Positions 49,262 to 62,471 are shown, numbered from the stretch's first letter. The stretch is DNA of 64,000 bases from Mortierella sp. BCC40632 (GCA_011634665.1 WAEK01000018.1:845501-909500), one strand, 5' to 3'. Numbers and translations: made by a program. Notes: generated by a model from the sequence alone, not told the origin.

Positions 49262-50333
49262 GAAAGAGCAAAGTAGAACAGAGCAGACCGGGGCGATGCG
49301 ATGCAGCGATGACAGAATCGGTCTGATCAGATTGCCACGTCGCATGTCTTTGTGTTTGTGATGGACAGGACACGGACACTACAGAAACAAACGCGACGGG
49401 GCCCTTTTATGCAGAGGGCGAAAAGCTGGAATGAAGAAAAAGAGAGAGAGAGAGAGAAAAAAAAAAAAGTAGAGGATGGAAGATAGAGAGGTAGAGGTGG
49501 AGAGAGAGAAAAAGAAAGAAAGAAAGAGAGCGACCAAGGCGGTCGAATCCTGCTTTCGACTCACCCGTTTGCTTCTTCAAGCACATTCACTAACCCGATG
49601 TAGGGAAGAGGGGGTTGGGAAGAGAGAGGAGGAGGAAGAGAGAGAGAAAGAGAAAGAGAAAGAAAGGAAGAGAGAGATAGAGATATATAGAGAGAGATAG
49701 AGAGATATATAGAGAGAGAGAGATATAGAGATAGATATATATATAGAGATATATATATATATATATATAGATATATATAGAGAGAGATATATAGAGAGAG
49801 AGAGAGAGGCGGAGTGGGATTGAGATAGAGAGTGGCGGTGAGAGTAAATCGTATTTGCTTTTAGCAAATGAAGAATGACGCAGAGTGGATGCTGCTCAAG
49901 AAGAATACTGTGGACGGGAGGAGCATGGACAGCCGCGGGGAGAAGCAGGCCGCGGTGTGGAGGATGGAAATGGAAGATGAAAAGAAGGGAAATGAGAAAA
50001 TCAGAAATAGGAAATGGAAAGAGAGAAAGAAGAAAGAGAGAAAGAGAGAGAAGGAGAAAGAGAGAGAAGAGGGAAAGAAAGAAAGTGTGAAAGTGCGAGA
50101 GAGGACAGTCCTTTTATAGGGGGATAAGACCCATCGTCGTCATGGCGCTCCTCTTTTCGCGCTCTCTGTCGGCCCTGTGCTCCGCCAGTCTAGTGCCTAG
50201 TGGTCGTCCCTGTGCGCCATGCACCCTTCTTTTCTCTCTCTCTCTCTCTTTCACTCTCTCACTTTCTCTCTCGTAATCTCTCTTTCTCCTCTGGAGTCTG
50301 CACATGCCCCATGCAATAACGATCTTCCCTGCA

Positions 50334-50364
<31 letters not shown>

Positions 50365-51787
50365 GCCACACCAAGAAATACCTGCCTTGCTCGGGTCCTC
50401 AAAGACACTTTCTGTCCTACAGCTCCTCTCCTCTCTGCTCCGCTCCACCCGTCGAGGTTTTACTTCCAAAGGAGAGTACCACCCCCACTCCACCCCCACC
50501 CATCCCTTTCCCTTGACTCATCTCTACATGTATCATTCATCGCACTCCATTCCAACTGGCCATTTTGAGAGACCCAGGTCAATGCACACCCGGGCTGATT
50601 CTGCATTCTGCTTCTGCTGCTTCTGCTCATTACGCAGGGATTTGTCGCATAGATTCCGTTCTGTGTCTGGCCCGCTGCATGATTTTTCATTTCCTCCTCT
50701 GCCCCACTCTCGTCACGGCGACGATTGTGCTTCGACCCAAGCTCTCCGTGATCGTCCCTGCTCAACAAGACAGGGCGAGCCAGGTGTGTATGTGTATATA
50801 AATGTGCGTGTGTGTGTGTGTGCAGAGATGAATGAACGTCGGCAAACAGCGCATAGGCCCGCTATGTAGGGAAACTATTTTCCTGTGCCGCAGCAGGACT
50901 GAAGAGGGCGAAGATAAAGGACAAGGGGATGCGAGGATTGAATGGAGATGGTTGCGAACGTTGGCCCAGAATAGACCGCATTCGTGTATGATTATTTGGA
51001 TACGGTTTCTGGTTGTCCGGCTGTCGTCGCTCTGCCTCAGTTGAGTCTGCGCCCGCGACTGCCCCAATTGCCTCGGACAAATTAGCTCGTTGAGATGTGG
51101 CTGTTTGGGGGAAGGGGTGCCCAGTCCTGTCAGCGAGCAAGAGATCATCAGCTGCCGCCCTGGCCATAAAGTGGCTATCATCTCAGACGGCTCACTCTTG
51201 CCCCCGTGTATTGGTTCTATGAAGTCTATGGATCAACACTCAAAGAGTGGGGAGTGTGGAACTCACTGAGGCAAATAGACAGGACCCGAGTTGTGCACGT
51301 CTCTTGAACAGTCGCAGGGATTGGACTATACTCTCACGCTCGTGCGCGTGTCCGACCTCTGCCCCTTCTGCACACCGTTTCTCCCCTGCTGAACACGTCC
51401 TGTCATGCCTCGTGCGCTCTCCATTCGACTCTCCTCTTTCTCCTCTTACTAACCTCTAATTAAGAATACATGAGAGAATACAATAAAGGTAGCCAAACGA
51501 CCGGTATATGAAGTCAACTCGTCAGTGTGCCACTTTGGATGCAGGAGATTGGATCCGATCAGCACTCACACTCACACCGACCACCTTCGGGCTTCGCCGC
51601 ATCATCCCTTCCTAAACGCAATGCGGAGAAATTGGGCCTGCAAGACGATCCACCTCTCTAAATGGGACATGCCAGTCTCGTGCTCGCCCTTTCTTTTTTA
51701 TCTTTATTTGAAGCGTTGTCTCTGATTCTTTCCATTCTCATCTATCGAATCTTTTGTAATCACTCCATCACCGCTCGAGAAAACACC
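48867..51787. promoter_or_regulatory. Divergent intergenic region between KCS1 and the ArfGAP gene
   Basis: About 2.9 kb. The KCS1 side is GA-rich on the plus strand. A mixed GA/TA microsatellite covers about 49676-49806, and GA-rich sequence continues to about 50105. Then a CT-rich part at 50230-50365 faces rightward. The 216-codon open frame at 50219-50869 is translated CT repeat plus spacer and has no motif. No gene was recognised. The strand switch from GA to CT near 50110-50230 may mark divergent initiation regions. Confidence 0.45.
49676..49806. repeat. Compound GA/TA microsatellite
   Basis: Alternating GAGA and TATA blocks, including a near-pure AT segment around 49749-49768, in the KCS1 upstream region. 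Confidence 0.85.
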
Positions 51788-53890
51788 ATGTCAACTCGAA
51801 GCTCCCGCACAGCCGACAAGTCCACCAACGACAAGCACTCCCGTATCCTGAAAGCACTTCTTCAGAGACCAGGAAACAGATTTTGCGTAGATTGCCGCAA
51901 GAAAGGTACCTTCAGTGGCACAAGATGGACATCTCAGGGGTCGCAAGGGGGAATGTGTGTGTGTGAAGACAAACAAGGGTCATTCAACAACGGGCACTCT
52001 GCAGAACAAAAAGAACACATCGAGATGATCATCCAGGAAGGCATTGACAACTTGATTTATCTGACCTTGAGCCATTCAACTCATCATCTCGCCATTACCA
52101 TGGTGACTACTTTTTTTTCTTCTTCTTCAAAAAGATCCGCGATGGGCTAGGTTCGTTTGAAATGACCGCCTCAAGATGATGCATAAGGCTGCACGGGTAT
52201 CTTTTTGAAGATGGCTAATAGTTGTTGAATGCAAATGTAGCTTTAATATCGGATGCTTCATGTGTATTCGATGCTCTGGAGTCCACCGCTCAATGGGCAC
52301 CCACATCAGCAAAGGTAATGGAAACCAACAGTGTTCATGCAGCAGTGTGACTCCGCCGATGTTTGGGATTGACTGTCAGAATCCTGCAGTATCCAGTCCT
52401 TGTTAACTCATAGCCTCTATTTGGCTCTCTGCACTAGTCAAATCTGTGGACCTCGACTCCTGGACCCCAGAACAGGTCGAGAACATGATCAAATGGGGGA
52501 ATGAAAAGGTCAACATGTACTGGGAAGCACGCCTTCCCGAAAACAGCATCCCCAACGAGAAGTAAGACTTTGGATGCATCATGTCTACAAGATCCAGGAA
52601 ATTCAGAGTGAATAGCTGCACTTTGCGCTAACCCCGTTTCAAAACTGCCTACATTGACAGCACCTCTGGAATCGACCCTTGGATCAGATCAAAGTACGAA
52701 CACAGTCGGTTCTCGAGAAAAGGTTCCGTGCCCGACCCATCTGAACTTGGACCCATCGATGAGGCATTGCTTATGGAGCTGGTAATACGTTGTTGGAGTA
52801 TCAACATCGCTTCTGATGAAAATAGACAGAGTGAACCACTCCGCTCGAAACCAATCTTGCTAACCCACAGTTGGATCTACCTGTAGTATGGCAAATCAGA
52901 CTCGCAGTCGCGCTATCATGCCCAGGCAAGCCGCTCTTCAGGCTCAGATGCATTCACAGGCACTCTTGCTCCTCCTCCTTCGAGCCCTGCTCGATCGTCG
53001 TTCCCTAGACGTCCACAGTCATCAGCCGCATCATCAGCCTCATCCGGTGTGCAAGGTGCAGATCTGTTTTCCATTGGAAAATCACCCTCTCCCGCACCAG
53101 CAGCCGCAGCTCCTGTGGATTTCTTTGGTTTGAACGACCCTGTCCCTGCCGCCTCTCCCGCCCAACCAGCACGGCCGCTTTCGACCAGCAGTACTCCTAG
53201 CCAGGATTTGTTCTCCATGTCAACCTCATCCCCTGCATCCAACTCTACGAATACATCTGCTTCGAATGGCTCTCAGTCTGCTGCAACATCCCCCAAGCCA
53301 GCAGGGTCCGCCGACTGGAAGACATCCATCATGTCTTTGTACGGCAATCAATCACCAAGGCCACAGCAACCGCATCAACCTCAGCCCACCAATGCGGGCT
53401 TTGGCCAACTTCAAGGAATGAATGCCTTTGGCTTTGGAGCTTCACAACCCCAACCCCAACAGCAGCAGCCCTCATTCCAACAGTTCCCTCAGCAAGGCAA
53501 CCCATGGGGCAACGATGATGGATTTGGAGCAATGCAGCAAGCCTCTGCCACCAATGGTGCAAACTCCTTCGGGAACGTTGGCTCTGATCCATTCGGAGCT
53601 TTTACAACCGCATCCTCGCCTGCTCCCGGGACTATGGCAGGCGCTGGGTTCGGCAATAGTAAGCCCACGTTTAACGCAGGCATGCCTCAAGGAGGAGATC
53701 TTTTCGGAATGATTGCAGGGACAGCAAAATCACCTATTGTCAGCCCCCCACAGGGGAACAAGAACAACAGGTAAGTATCTTCTCTAGCCGGGACATTTTC
53801 AGTTGTTGGATTCGAGCAGTGTTTGATATTGGCCTAATTCTCTTTTCTCTTGCCTCAATTAGCGCTTTCGGTGACTTGACCTGGGGCTAG
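51788..53890 (+). CDS. ArfGAP (SMAP/Age2-like), GTPase-activating protein for Arf
   Basis: Stimulates GTP hydrolysis on Arf small GTPases at Golgi and endosome membranes. The start is ATG 51788 (MSTRSSRTADKSTNDKHSRI). Supported exons after the first are 52242-52314, 52438-52561, 52661-52781, 52887-53770 and 53863-53890. The zinc finger starts with FCVDCRKKG and continues with NIGCFMCIRCSGVHRSMG, including the arginine finger in HRSMG. The segment VKSVDLDSWTPEQVENM is typical of the Age2/SMAP branch. The C-terminal half is rich in Ser, Pro, Ala, Gln and Phe-Gly with short NP/DLF-like segments (GADLFSIG, DFFGLND), which could bind clathrin or adaptors. The gene ends with SAFGDLTWG. The junction after exon 1 is not clean: see findings. 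The family call is firm; the subfamily is probable. Confidence 0.88.
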
Positions 53891-54192
53891 GGGTAAAATA
53901 TACCGAGCTGTGCGATATCAAAACTAGAAGACAATCAGCAAGAAACTAAAACCGTAGGCCGGCATGTAACAGACCATAGACCTAAATGATTACCGTCGGA
54001 CCCTCCATTATGCTGGCGGGACTTTTTTTTTTTTTTATAAATTTTTTTGCTCCGCTGTCTACCACCCCTTTTGTTCAAACTTGCTCCGACCGTCTGCTCC
54101 TTCAGTCCATTGCATCTTTCATCACCCCTGCTTTACCCTTCTTGCTCTCGCTCTCATTTTCTCGCCTGCATCTCGAGTTGTTTCCAGCAACA
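53891..54192. other. Spacer and leader before the F-box gene
   Basis: Holds a poly-T run near 54025-54037 and a C/T-rich leader from about 54050 up to the ATG at 54193. No gene was recognised. Confidence 0.45.
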
Positions 54193-57100
54193 ATGTCTGC
54201 TGAACAGCCTGTCCAGGGCATTCACAATGACCAAGCGATAGCCATCATGCCACCAAAGCTCACTCTCGAGAGTCTACCCCTTGAATGTATTCAAGCGATC
54301 CTCGAGCACCTGTCGTCTGATTGCCATTCTCTCTATGCTCTATTGCTCATGAACCGAGCCTGGTTTCGCATGGTGATTCCATTCCTATACAGGAGTCCTT
54401 TTGCCTTAATCGATGCCACATGGCCAAAACTCTCGCCGTACTCACAAATCCTAAAGAAAGAGTTACCCCTTCAGACTCAGGAGTTGTTGTCTACCACTTT
54501 ATCCACGTCAACATCCGCGGCAGCGTCTCCACGGCTCTCAGGATGCTCTACTGCGCCCACACCAACTGGTCCAGTGTCGTCGTCATCAGTAGCTGTCGCA
54601 ATGTCTACTGAGGACGAGGGATCATTCAGAGTCGGCAGGATACCACACGCCCAGCCTGTTCCAGACACCAATAACACTTCATCATCATTGACAGGTTATG
54701 GCCGAAGCTACAGCAGCAGCCGAAGGACTAGTATGGCATCATCTGTAAATGGTGGAAACTCCATTAGTGCAGGGACCGGAGGAGCGAGCTACAGCTTTGG
54801 ATATGGCTTGGGATATGGCTACGCCGCTGTTTCAGCACCTCGGTCCCATAGTCGAAGCAGTAGTCATAGCAGCACAAGGAGCATGGCAAGTGCGAGCGAA
54901 GCCTTTTTCCATGGACGGAACAACGCCATGCAACAAAAAGATCAGAGAGATAGGCTTGTCAAACGCAAGAAAATGCAAGTCCTTTGGCTTCTCCTCAACT
55001 GTACATTGACAGAGCATGAAATCCAAGCGATAAAGACAAGAGATAAACAGCCTTTAGTTGAGATGCCAGGAGCGCTGGAAGATGACTTGGACGATAACGA
55101 GCCTAGCGCTGGTTCACAGCACTCGCTTTTGAGCCTGGATCGGAATCTAGACCTTGATGTCAATGTCGACTTTTTTTGTCCATGTATCGATTATTTGTCG
55201 TACTACACCCACTTTCACCATCCAGGATTGCGATTTTTTATCTGGAAGCTCTTCCCGAACATTGATGATGCCTACACGATTGAGTGGCGTCTTCTCAGCC
55301 ACAGCCCGGAACGAATTCGGGAGCTCTTCCTAGAAAGTGTGCAACTACAACATTTGAACCCACTTGTCACAAAGCTGGAGATTGTCCATCGAATCCGAAC
55401 ATGTCACGAGAGCTGGGATATACCTGGGTCTATCGAGTTTATGAAAAGACATAACCAGTGTTTTGGGACAGTTCGTATGATGGAGTTGGAGGCCTATTTA
55501 CCGGATAACCACGATACAACCATGAACGATGATATGAGTCGTCTTATCCAGCAGGTGGAGCACTTGAAAGTTCTAGAGTTGTCAGGGTTTGAGACGCTGA
55601 GAACGGAATTGGATCTGATCCCTAGATGTGAGCTGAAGGTCTTAAGGCTAAACTGTGGCTCACTCAGTTCTTCTCCTATGACAAACACAGCAACATTAAC
55701 AACCACGACAACGCCCTCAAACTCTCTAGTCACCAACTTACTCACCAATGGACTGTTGGGTACTCAGGCTCCCGCAATCTCAGGAATTGAGGTATCGACT
55801 GCTCCAGAGCTGGCAGAGATCAGCAGACCACCAACAGAGTCAAGCAAAATGACGCTTAGTTCCTTTTTAAGTCAATGCCGCCAACTTGAAGAGTTATTGC
55901 TCCGATCTGTGGACGAAAACCTGTTGGACTGGGCAGTTCAGGAGCGTCGGGAGTTTGAGGCATGTTATTTTATAGCACTTTTGCTTTAATTTTTTGTTTT
56001 ATCATCGACTAACTAGTCATCATAGAGACTAAGAATTAACTTTGTCTCTCGTTCAACTCCTCTAATTTAGACTGGATTACTGATACCTCTATCAAGCTCA
56101 CCATCAACTTCACTCTCTCTCCCACGACCTCTTCGACCGCCCATTGTGCCCCTAAGAGTAATCGAGCTTTCCGGAACAGATAGCGAACATGTAGCCATGA
56201 CAATCTCGCAGGCGGCGGAGGCTTTCCAGGACACCCTTGAGGTTATTAAGGCCAATTCATATTCGTACCAATCCAACCGGACACGTACTCAGTTAACATG
56301 GAAATTCCTTATGCCTCGGTTACGGATCCTCAAGATTGTGGGTCGCTCCAATTTACCGTTTGACTTTCGATCCCTCCAACACTGCCCAGCGCTCAAAACC
56401 TTGGATATCTCAAAGTACTCAGGAATGCGAGGATGTTCAGAGGCTCTGCTGCTTAATATGAAATATCTAAAGCAGCTTGAGTACCTTGGTCTGTCCAGCT
56501 TTGACCATCTGACAGACTCAACTCTACGTACTATTTTGGGATGTATGCCGCGACTAAAGCATCTGAGACTTGCAATTGGTGATTCACCTGCCTCAATACC
56601 GCCGCCCTTTGCACATGGTTACGGACACAGTTACGGACACTCCTATGGTAATTCTGGGGGCTTAACAAATTCGCTATCATCTGGAACGCCTGCAGCAAGC
56701 CCTTTCATTTCGACCTCAGGGAATGGCTCAAGCACTACACCAGGATCTGGATCGGGATTGGGGGGTAACACGACAGTAAGGTCAGCAGGAAATAACGGCA
56801 CCAATATCAGTGATGGGAGTGGGACAGAAATGTCACTTCGTTCACCTTTCGCCGCGCTTTCATTGGCCTCTTCGACGTCGGCCTCTTCTCAGACTGCCTC
56901 TTCTCAATCATCCTTAACCGCCTCTCCCGTTCCACCACCAGGGACTACCAACATCATCTTTGGACAGATTCAACATCCATCCTACAGCAATAGCCATGGA
57001 CAAGCTAGCTCTAGCGTTAGTGTTGGGAGTGGTGGAATAGGCGGAGCGAATATACCGGGGACAATAGGAGCCAGTGCCACAAGTACTTCGGAGGCTGCGT

Positions 57101-57354
57101 TATCTTCATCATCGTATCGATCTACCACATCGTCCTCGCTCATGGACCGGTTCCATCTTGAGAATAACTTCTTGTCTTTAGAAGGAATCTTGGATGCGAT
57201 TGAAGGATTCTCGGACTCTAAAAACCAGCTCGAGAATTTGTCTATTGTCCTGGGCAAGCTAGACTTTGAAGATCACTATCGAAGACTGGAACAGTACAAA
57301 CAGACAAATCCTTCACTAGAAATCATGGTTTATCGCTATGCACATGCTGTTTGA
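54193..57354 (+). CDS. F-box protein with LRR-like C-terminal region
   Basis: Probably the substrate-binding subunit of an SCF ubiquitin ligase. The F-box is near residues 23-70: LTLESLPLECIQAILEHLSS followed by NRAWFRMVIPFLYRSPF. There are two exons, 54193-55959 and 56071-57354, giving 1016 residues if the intron is GC-AG (GAG then GCATGT...TTTAG). A GTTCAG donor 24 bases earlier would also keep the frame. Between the F-box and the repeats lies a Ser/Gly/Tyr-rich region (SFGYGLGYGYAAV). The C-terminal part has LRR-like strands: LKVLELSGFETL, LRILKIVGRSNLPF, LKTLDISKYSGM, LEYLGLSSFDHLTDSTLRTI, LKHLRLAIGD. A His/Gly/Tyr-rich stretch with two copies of GHSYG and a long Ser/Thr/Gly-rich insertion follow before a last helix-rich end. 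The target is unknown. Confidence 0.85.
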
Positions 57355-57885
57355 TTAAACTCTGCCCAGGCGGACTGACTTGTGACTGCCGTCGCAGGGA
57401 AGGGGTGTTCAATACTAAAAAAAATAATTTTGGCCTATTCTCCAAGAAACGCTTTTTCTGCCATCATCCCTCGACCGTGTCCCTGTTATCAGAATCGAAA
57501 GCACGTTCTCAATAGCCACCAAAAAAGAAGAAGAAGAAGAGGCTAGATAGACGTTAAACGAGCATTGATTCAACCCTTGTCATTTCTGGAACTGGGAACA
57601 ACTCCCCACTGCCACCCCCCACCTCCACTCCTCATCCATTCTTCTTTTTTAAAATATCCCAAGCCGTGCTCACATCACAAAGTCCTGTACCTCGCCACGG
57701 CATTTGTTACACCATTACCACAACCAATAACCTCAGTGAAGTGTAGCGACAATTCAACCGATATTCATATCAGCTAGCAAGTCTCATCAGAACATCGACA
57801 AGGCGCTAGTGAATTTGTAAACACTCTCAAAGCACCTTCCTCAACTTCACTTCATCTCGGGGCGGAACTGGATAGCACGACTCTC
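57355..57885. other. Spacer between F-box gene and kinesin gene
   Basis: Holds the F-box 3' end and the kinesin promoter/leader. A GAA repeat lies at about 57528-57541. No other gene was seen. Confidence 0.45.
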
Positions 57886-60800
57886 ATGAACGAGCAGGCA
57901 GAGGCTGCAGACACTGGCAGCCCCTCGACCCCATCTATAACCGAGGGCAATGGCGAGCAATCGAGAAAACAGAGGAAAGTTACTCAATGGCCCTCGGAGT
58001 CTGCCATTCTTGTTGCAGGTACATTAGCCTCTTCTCGCGCCGCTGCTGTTTGCTGAGACTCGAAAAAGAAAGAACGCGCCACGTGTTTTCCTTTCCTTTC
58101 TTTTTCTTTTCTTTTCTTAAGATGGATCCCTCCCCCTCTCTTCTTCACCTGTTTGCTCACTCGAGTAGTTCGCGTAAGGCCATTGAATGCAAAGGAACAA
58201 TCTCTGGTACCCCAGGCTTCCGCCAACAGATTCAACTTTTCAGCAGATGCAGCCCTCGCAGCAGCCGGATCGGGCATCGGACACGGAACCAACAGGTCGG
58301 ACAGTTATGACCACTTTGTCAGCCCAACGCCAAGTGGTGGAAAGAGTGGCAGTCTTAGGAGAGTGGTAGATGTTCTTGATGACAGAGTTCTTGTATTTGA
58401 TCCGCCAGACGCTGAAAGCATTTCAAAATACAAGCGGGCGTTGTTACCAGTTCAAGCCTATCGGCGATTCAAGGATATGAGATATGCATTCGATCGAGTT
58501 TTTGGCGAGGACGCTCAGCAGGATGAGGTAAAAAAAAAAAAAAAAAAAAAAAACCTACATTACATAGTGCCTTGCATCACAGTGGAGAGGTGCCAGACTG
58601 ATAGATATCTCTTTTGAACCCTTCACTATAGGTGTTTGAGAACACGACGCGGCACCTGATTGACGGAGTCCTGGAGGGATACAATGCTACTCTTTTTGCC
58701 TACGGAGCAACAGGATGCGGCAAGACACATACAATCAGCGGCACGCCCCAGAATCCTGGAATCATCTTTCTGACAATGAAGGAACTTTATGAACGCATCG
58801 AGGAACTAAAGGACGAGAAGACGATCGAGATTTCACTATCGTATCTCGAGGTTTACAATGAAACTATCAGGGATCTCCTTGCACCACCACTTGCTGAAGG
58901 AGCCAAACCAATATCACTTCATCTTCGCGAGGACTCTTCCAAAAAAGTGTCAATCGCTGGTCTCTCTGAGCATCATCCTAAAGGAGTAAGCAGTCGGTTT
59001 CTGTGTGTTTCTTCAGAGCAAAAGGTACTCATCATCCAATCGACTCACTCAAATGCTCTGGATAATATAGATGAACTCTGTCATGCAGCTTATTTTAATG
59101 GGCAACGGGAACAGGACAATGTCACCCACAGAGGCCAACGCAACGTCGTCCAGATCACATGCTGTATTGCAGATCAATATTTGTCAAAGGCTTAAAACCG
59201 CAGACGTCTCTGAGGATTTTACAGTGGCTACGCTTTCTATCATCGATCTCGCAGGAAGCGAACGTGCTTCAGCGACAAAGAATCGAGGAAGTCGACTTAT
59301 CGAAGGCAAGATCCCTTTTTGGATTGCAAAAAAAAAAAAAAAAAAAAAAAAAATGCAGCCGTTAAGCTAACACAGTTTTCCGGTCCAATGAATCTAGGTG
59401 CCAACATTAACAAATCACTACTTGCTCTTGGAAACTGTATTAATGCACTTTGCGAGAATCGACCAAAATGTCATATACCGTACCGCGACAGCAAGCTTAC
59501 TCGCCTCCTAAAGTTTTCACTGGGAGGAAACTGCAAAACAGTCATGATTGCGTGCGTGAGTCCATCAAGCCAGCATTACGAGGAAACTCACAACACTCTC
59601 AAGTATGCTAATCGAGCCAAGAATATCAAGACCAAGGTTACAAAGAACACACTCAATGTCGATCGCCATGTATCCGAGTATGTCCAGGTGATCTATGAGC
59701 TTAGACAGGAGATTGCAGAGCTTAAGACCAAACTTCAAAACCAGGCAGCGAGCGAACAGATGGAGAAGATGCAACAAAAGCAGGGCGAGCTGAACCGAGA
59801 GTTGGAGGACATCGTACGAAAGATGAGGGCTACATTCCAAGCAGCGCGTTCAATCGAATCCAACTATGCCCACCTCCAATCTCGGCTATTCATCACATCT
59901 GCAAGGTTATCGGCGCTCTGCCGGTGGAGAACTGGGTTTGATTCTGCATCCCAAACAGCCAAAGTACAACACCAACAACTGGAGCAGGATCTCGAGATGA
60001 AACTCGCTTCTGATGATGTTAGTGGTCTGAGCGGGGAGGATAAACTAGCAAGAATCAACAAACTGCATGGTGCAATGAGCGCATCATCTTCCTACATCAC
60101 TATGGTCGACCAGCTTATCCAGGATCTGAACGATCAAACCGTCAAGTTGACTACTCAGATGCAGGAACAGGAAGATTCCCTCAAACTCTATGCAGTATCG
60201 ATCGAGTCTATGGAAAAGAAAGGATCCCCAGCCCATGCCGGATTCCCATACCAGAGGCTGTATGAGCTCGAGAAAAAATGTCAGGCACTTGAGTCACACA
60301 ACAAAATCCTGACCTCTAAACTCGAGCTGTCGGATCGGTCACTAAGCGAACAATTTGCTGCTACTGAGGATTTTATGGAACTGAGCGCCCGAAGTCTTGT
60401 CGGACTCAGACCAGAAATCGAGACAATGGACCAGGCAGGTCTACCAACTCGAATCCTGGATGATGTGTATTTAAGTGCCATTACCAGTTTCACGGATATG
60501 ACTAAGCGAATCAACCAGTCAATCTTGCATCGCCGACACCCAAGCCATGGTCAGGAATCAGGAACTGAGCCAATGGAGTATGACTGGAACCAGGACGCAC
60601 CTCAGCTACCCTTCAGTCCTGTCGGTCTGAATGGATCAAAAATGATGTCCATTCTACCAGAGGTCCCCCAGACACCTGTGAAGCGTCGCACAGGAAGTCA
60701 AGTCCTTCCCAATATTTCTATGGATACCGTCGACACAAAACTTGCTCTAGGATCCAGCAGTATCTTTGGTGATCACTCACCAATCCGTCCACATCAAGAA

Positions 60801-61706
60801 CGCAATTTTGTTGCTAGCCCACCTAGTCAGTTCATGCTCACGCCCAATATCCATAGTAATGGCGGTGGCAGTACCGGGAGCAGTTTGGGCAGAAGAGCTT
60901 CGACCCCTCGGAGGAAATCGAATCCGTTCATATCGGTGCAATTCTCGCCTAGGAAGAAACGTGCTCGAGGTGGCCTTCGACAACCTCGATTAACACCTCC
61001 ACCGGCGAAACGCACGGTAAACTTTTTGTTGGATATTGTAGCAGAAGATGAGGGACGCTATACGACAGGACGATTGGATCCTTCCAGCTCGATCATCAAA
61101 CCGCTTCCGTTTCCATCACTCTCGGGCCTTCAAAATGACTCTGACTCGGGATCTGGTTCTGGTTCACCCAAGAAGAAGCTCAATACCTCAGCCATCTTTG
61201 GTACAGCCGCCTCCAAGATCGGTATGGGTGGAGGGGCCAAAAGAGTGGTACCAGCATCTACTGCTCCAGGAAACACGGGGATTCTTGGATATGGAGGGAC
61301 ACTCAAGAGAAATAACTTTAGTAACGCGGGTAGCAGCATCCCTACCAGCATTACTAACTATGGATCACTCAAACCCAACAAAATGGAGACCCTCAAAGGT
61401 GCCCAGCGGGTTGTGCCTTCCAACAACAGTAATGGTGGCAGTAGCAGTACATCTAGCGGTATCCCTTCATCCTCAACGTCAGGAAGTTCTGCATCCAATA
61501 CTCTTACTAGCCCGTTGAAACGACGGAGGGCATCTGAGGTCCCAGAATCAACATCAACAGCCATGAATGGTATAGGAGGAAAGAAGCCTCGCCCCTCACC
61601 ACCAACACAACCGCCTGTGACCATAGCTCCTGGGATCTCTGCAGCCACAGCTGCACGGATTGCAAGGCGTCAAAGCGCCATTGTTCCTGAGATTCAATTG
61701 ACCTAA
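57886..61706 (+). CDS. KIP3: Kinesin-8 motor protein (Kip3/KIF18 type)
   Basis: Plus-end directed motor that shortens microtubules and positions the spindle and nuclei. There are five exons, 57886-58018, 58169-58527, 58632-58985, 59071-59305 and 59398-61706, giving 1129 residues. The motor begins at [11 protein letters not shown]. The P-loop GATGCGKT is at residues 189-196, switch I NATSSRSH at 305-312 and switch II DLAGSE at 341-346, followed by [18 protein letters not shown]. The segment [20 protein letters not shown] is typical of kinesin-8. The neck [20 protein letters not shown] leads to a coiled coil. The tail is Ser/Pro/Gly-rich with basic clusters ([13 protein letters not shown]), possible nuclear-localisation or second microtubule-binding sites. 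Intron 4 is best read as GC-AG and has a poly-A run of about 24 bases. The identification is firm. Confidence 0.92.
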
Positions 61707-61972
61707 TGTGCCATTGCCAAGACACTATTTTTTTGTTTGTTTGTTTATTATTTTTTTCTATTCAGGACCCTTATTATATTTCGATGATTGACGGATGGTG
61801 GAAGAGGAGGGGGGGAGCTGAAGAGGAGAGGAGAGAAGACAAAACGATCGACACATGATACCCTGAAAAAGCAACCACCCAAAAAAGCGTGCCGACCTCG
61901 TCTTATTTTCTGTACTCTACAAGATGCCTGCCCATTGTGGTGGCATCAATGCTCTCCTTGGCCTTTTTTTTT

Positions 61973-62052
<80 letters not shown>

Positions 62053-62471
62053 TAATCTAGTCTCTATTTCCATTTTTCTCGCTCATTGTGAATGCACACA
62101 CACACACATACACACACACACACACACTCATTTCAAGAACCATTTAATCCTATGATTGTATATAACCAGCAGGCAATAAAAAAGAAAAAAGGGGATGATC
62201 GAGTGTACCGATTGGAAGAGGGGTGAGTTGAGTGACGGAGTGAACAGAGAGTGGCCGTTTCTTCGGGAAGAGTATGCCCGAGAGAAGATGGCTTGTGCTT
62301 CGATCACCCTTTCTCTCTCACTCTTTGTTTGTGCCCTCCCTACGTAAATATCAACTATCTCTTCTCGCGACACTTTGTCTCGAACAGCAACCCTTCCCCC
62401 TCTCCTTCTAACTCCACTCTTCAGCCCTCCCTTTTTTTATTTTTTTTTTCTTACTCCTCACAAGAACAACC
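61707..62471. other. Spacer with TTTC repeat and NADP-IDH promoter
   Basis: Holds the kinesin 3' end, a TTTC microsatellite (about 61971-62053), a CA repeat near 62095-62126 and a C/T-rich leader from about 62300 to 62460 before the ATG of the isocitrate dehydrogenase gene. Confidence 0.55.
61971..62053. repeat. TTTC tetranucleotide microsatellite
   Basis: About twenty consecutive units downstream of the kinesin gene. Confidence 0.9.

Noticed and set aside
50219..50869. Plus-strand open frame of 216 codons upstream of the ArfGAP gene
   Set aside because: Begins in CT repeat, ends after a GT repeat and has no motif; more likely promoter sequence.
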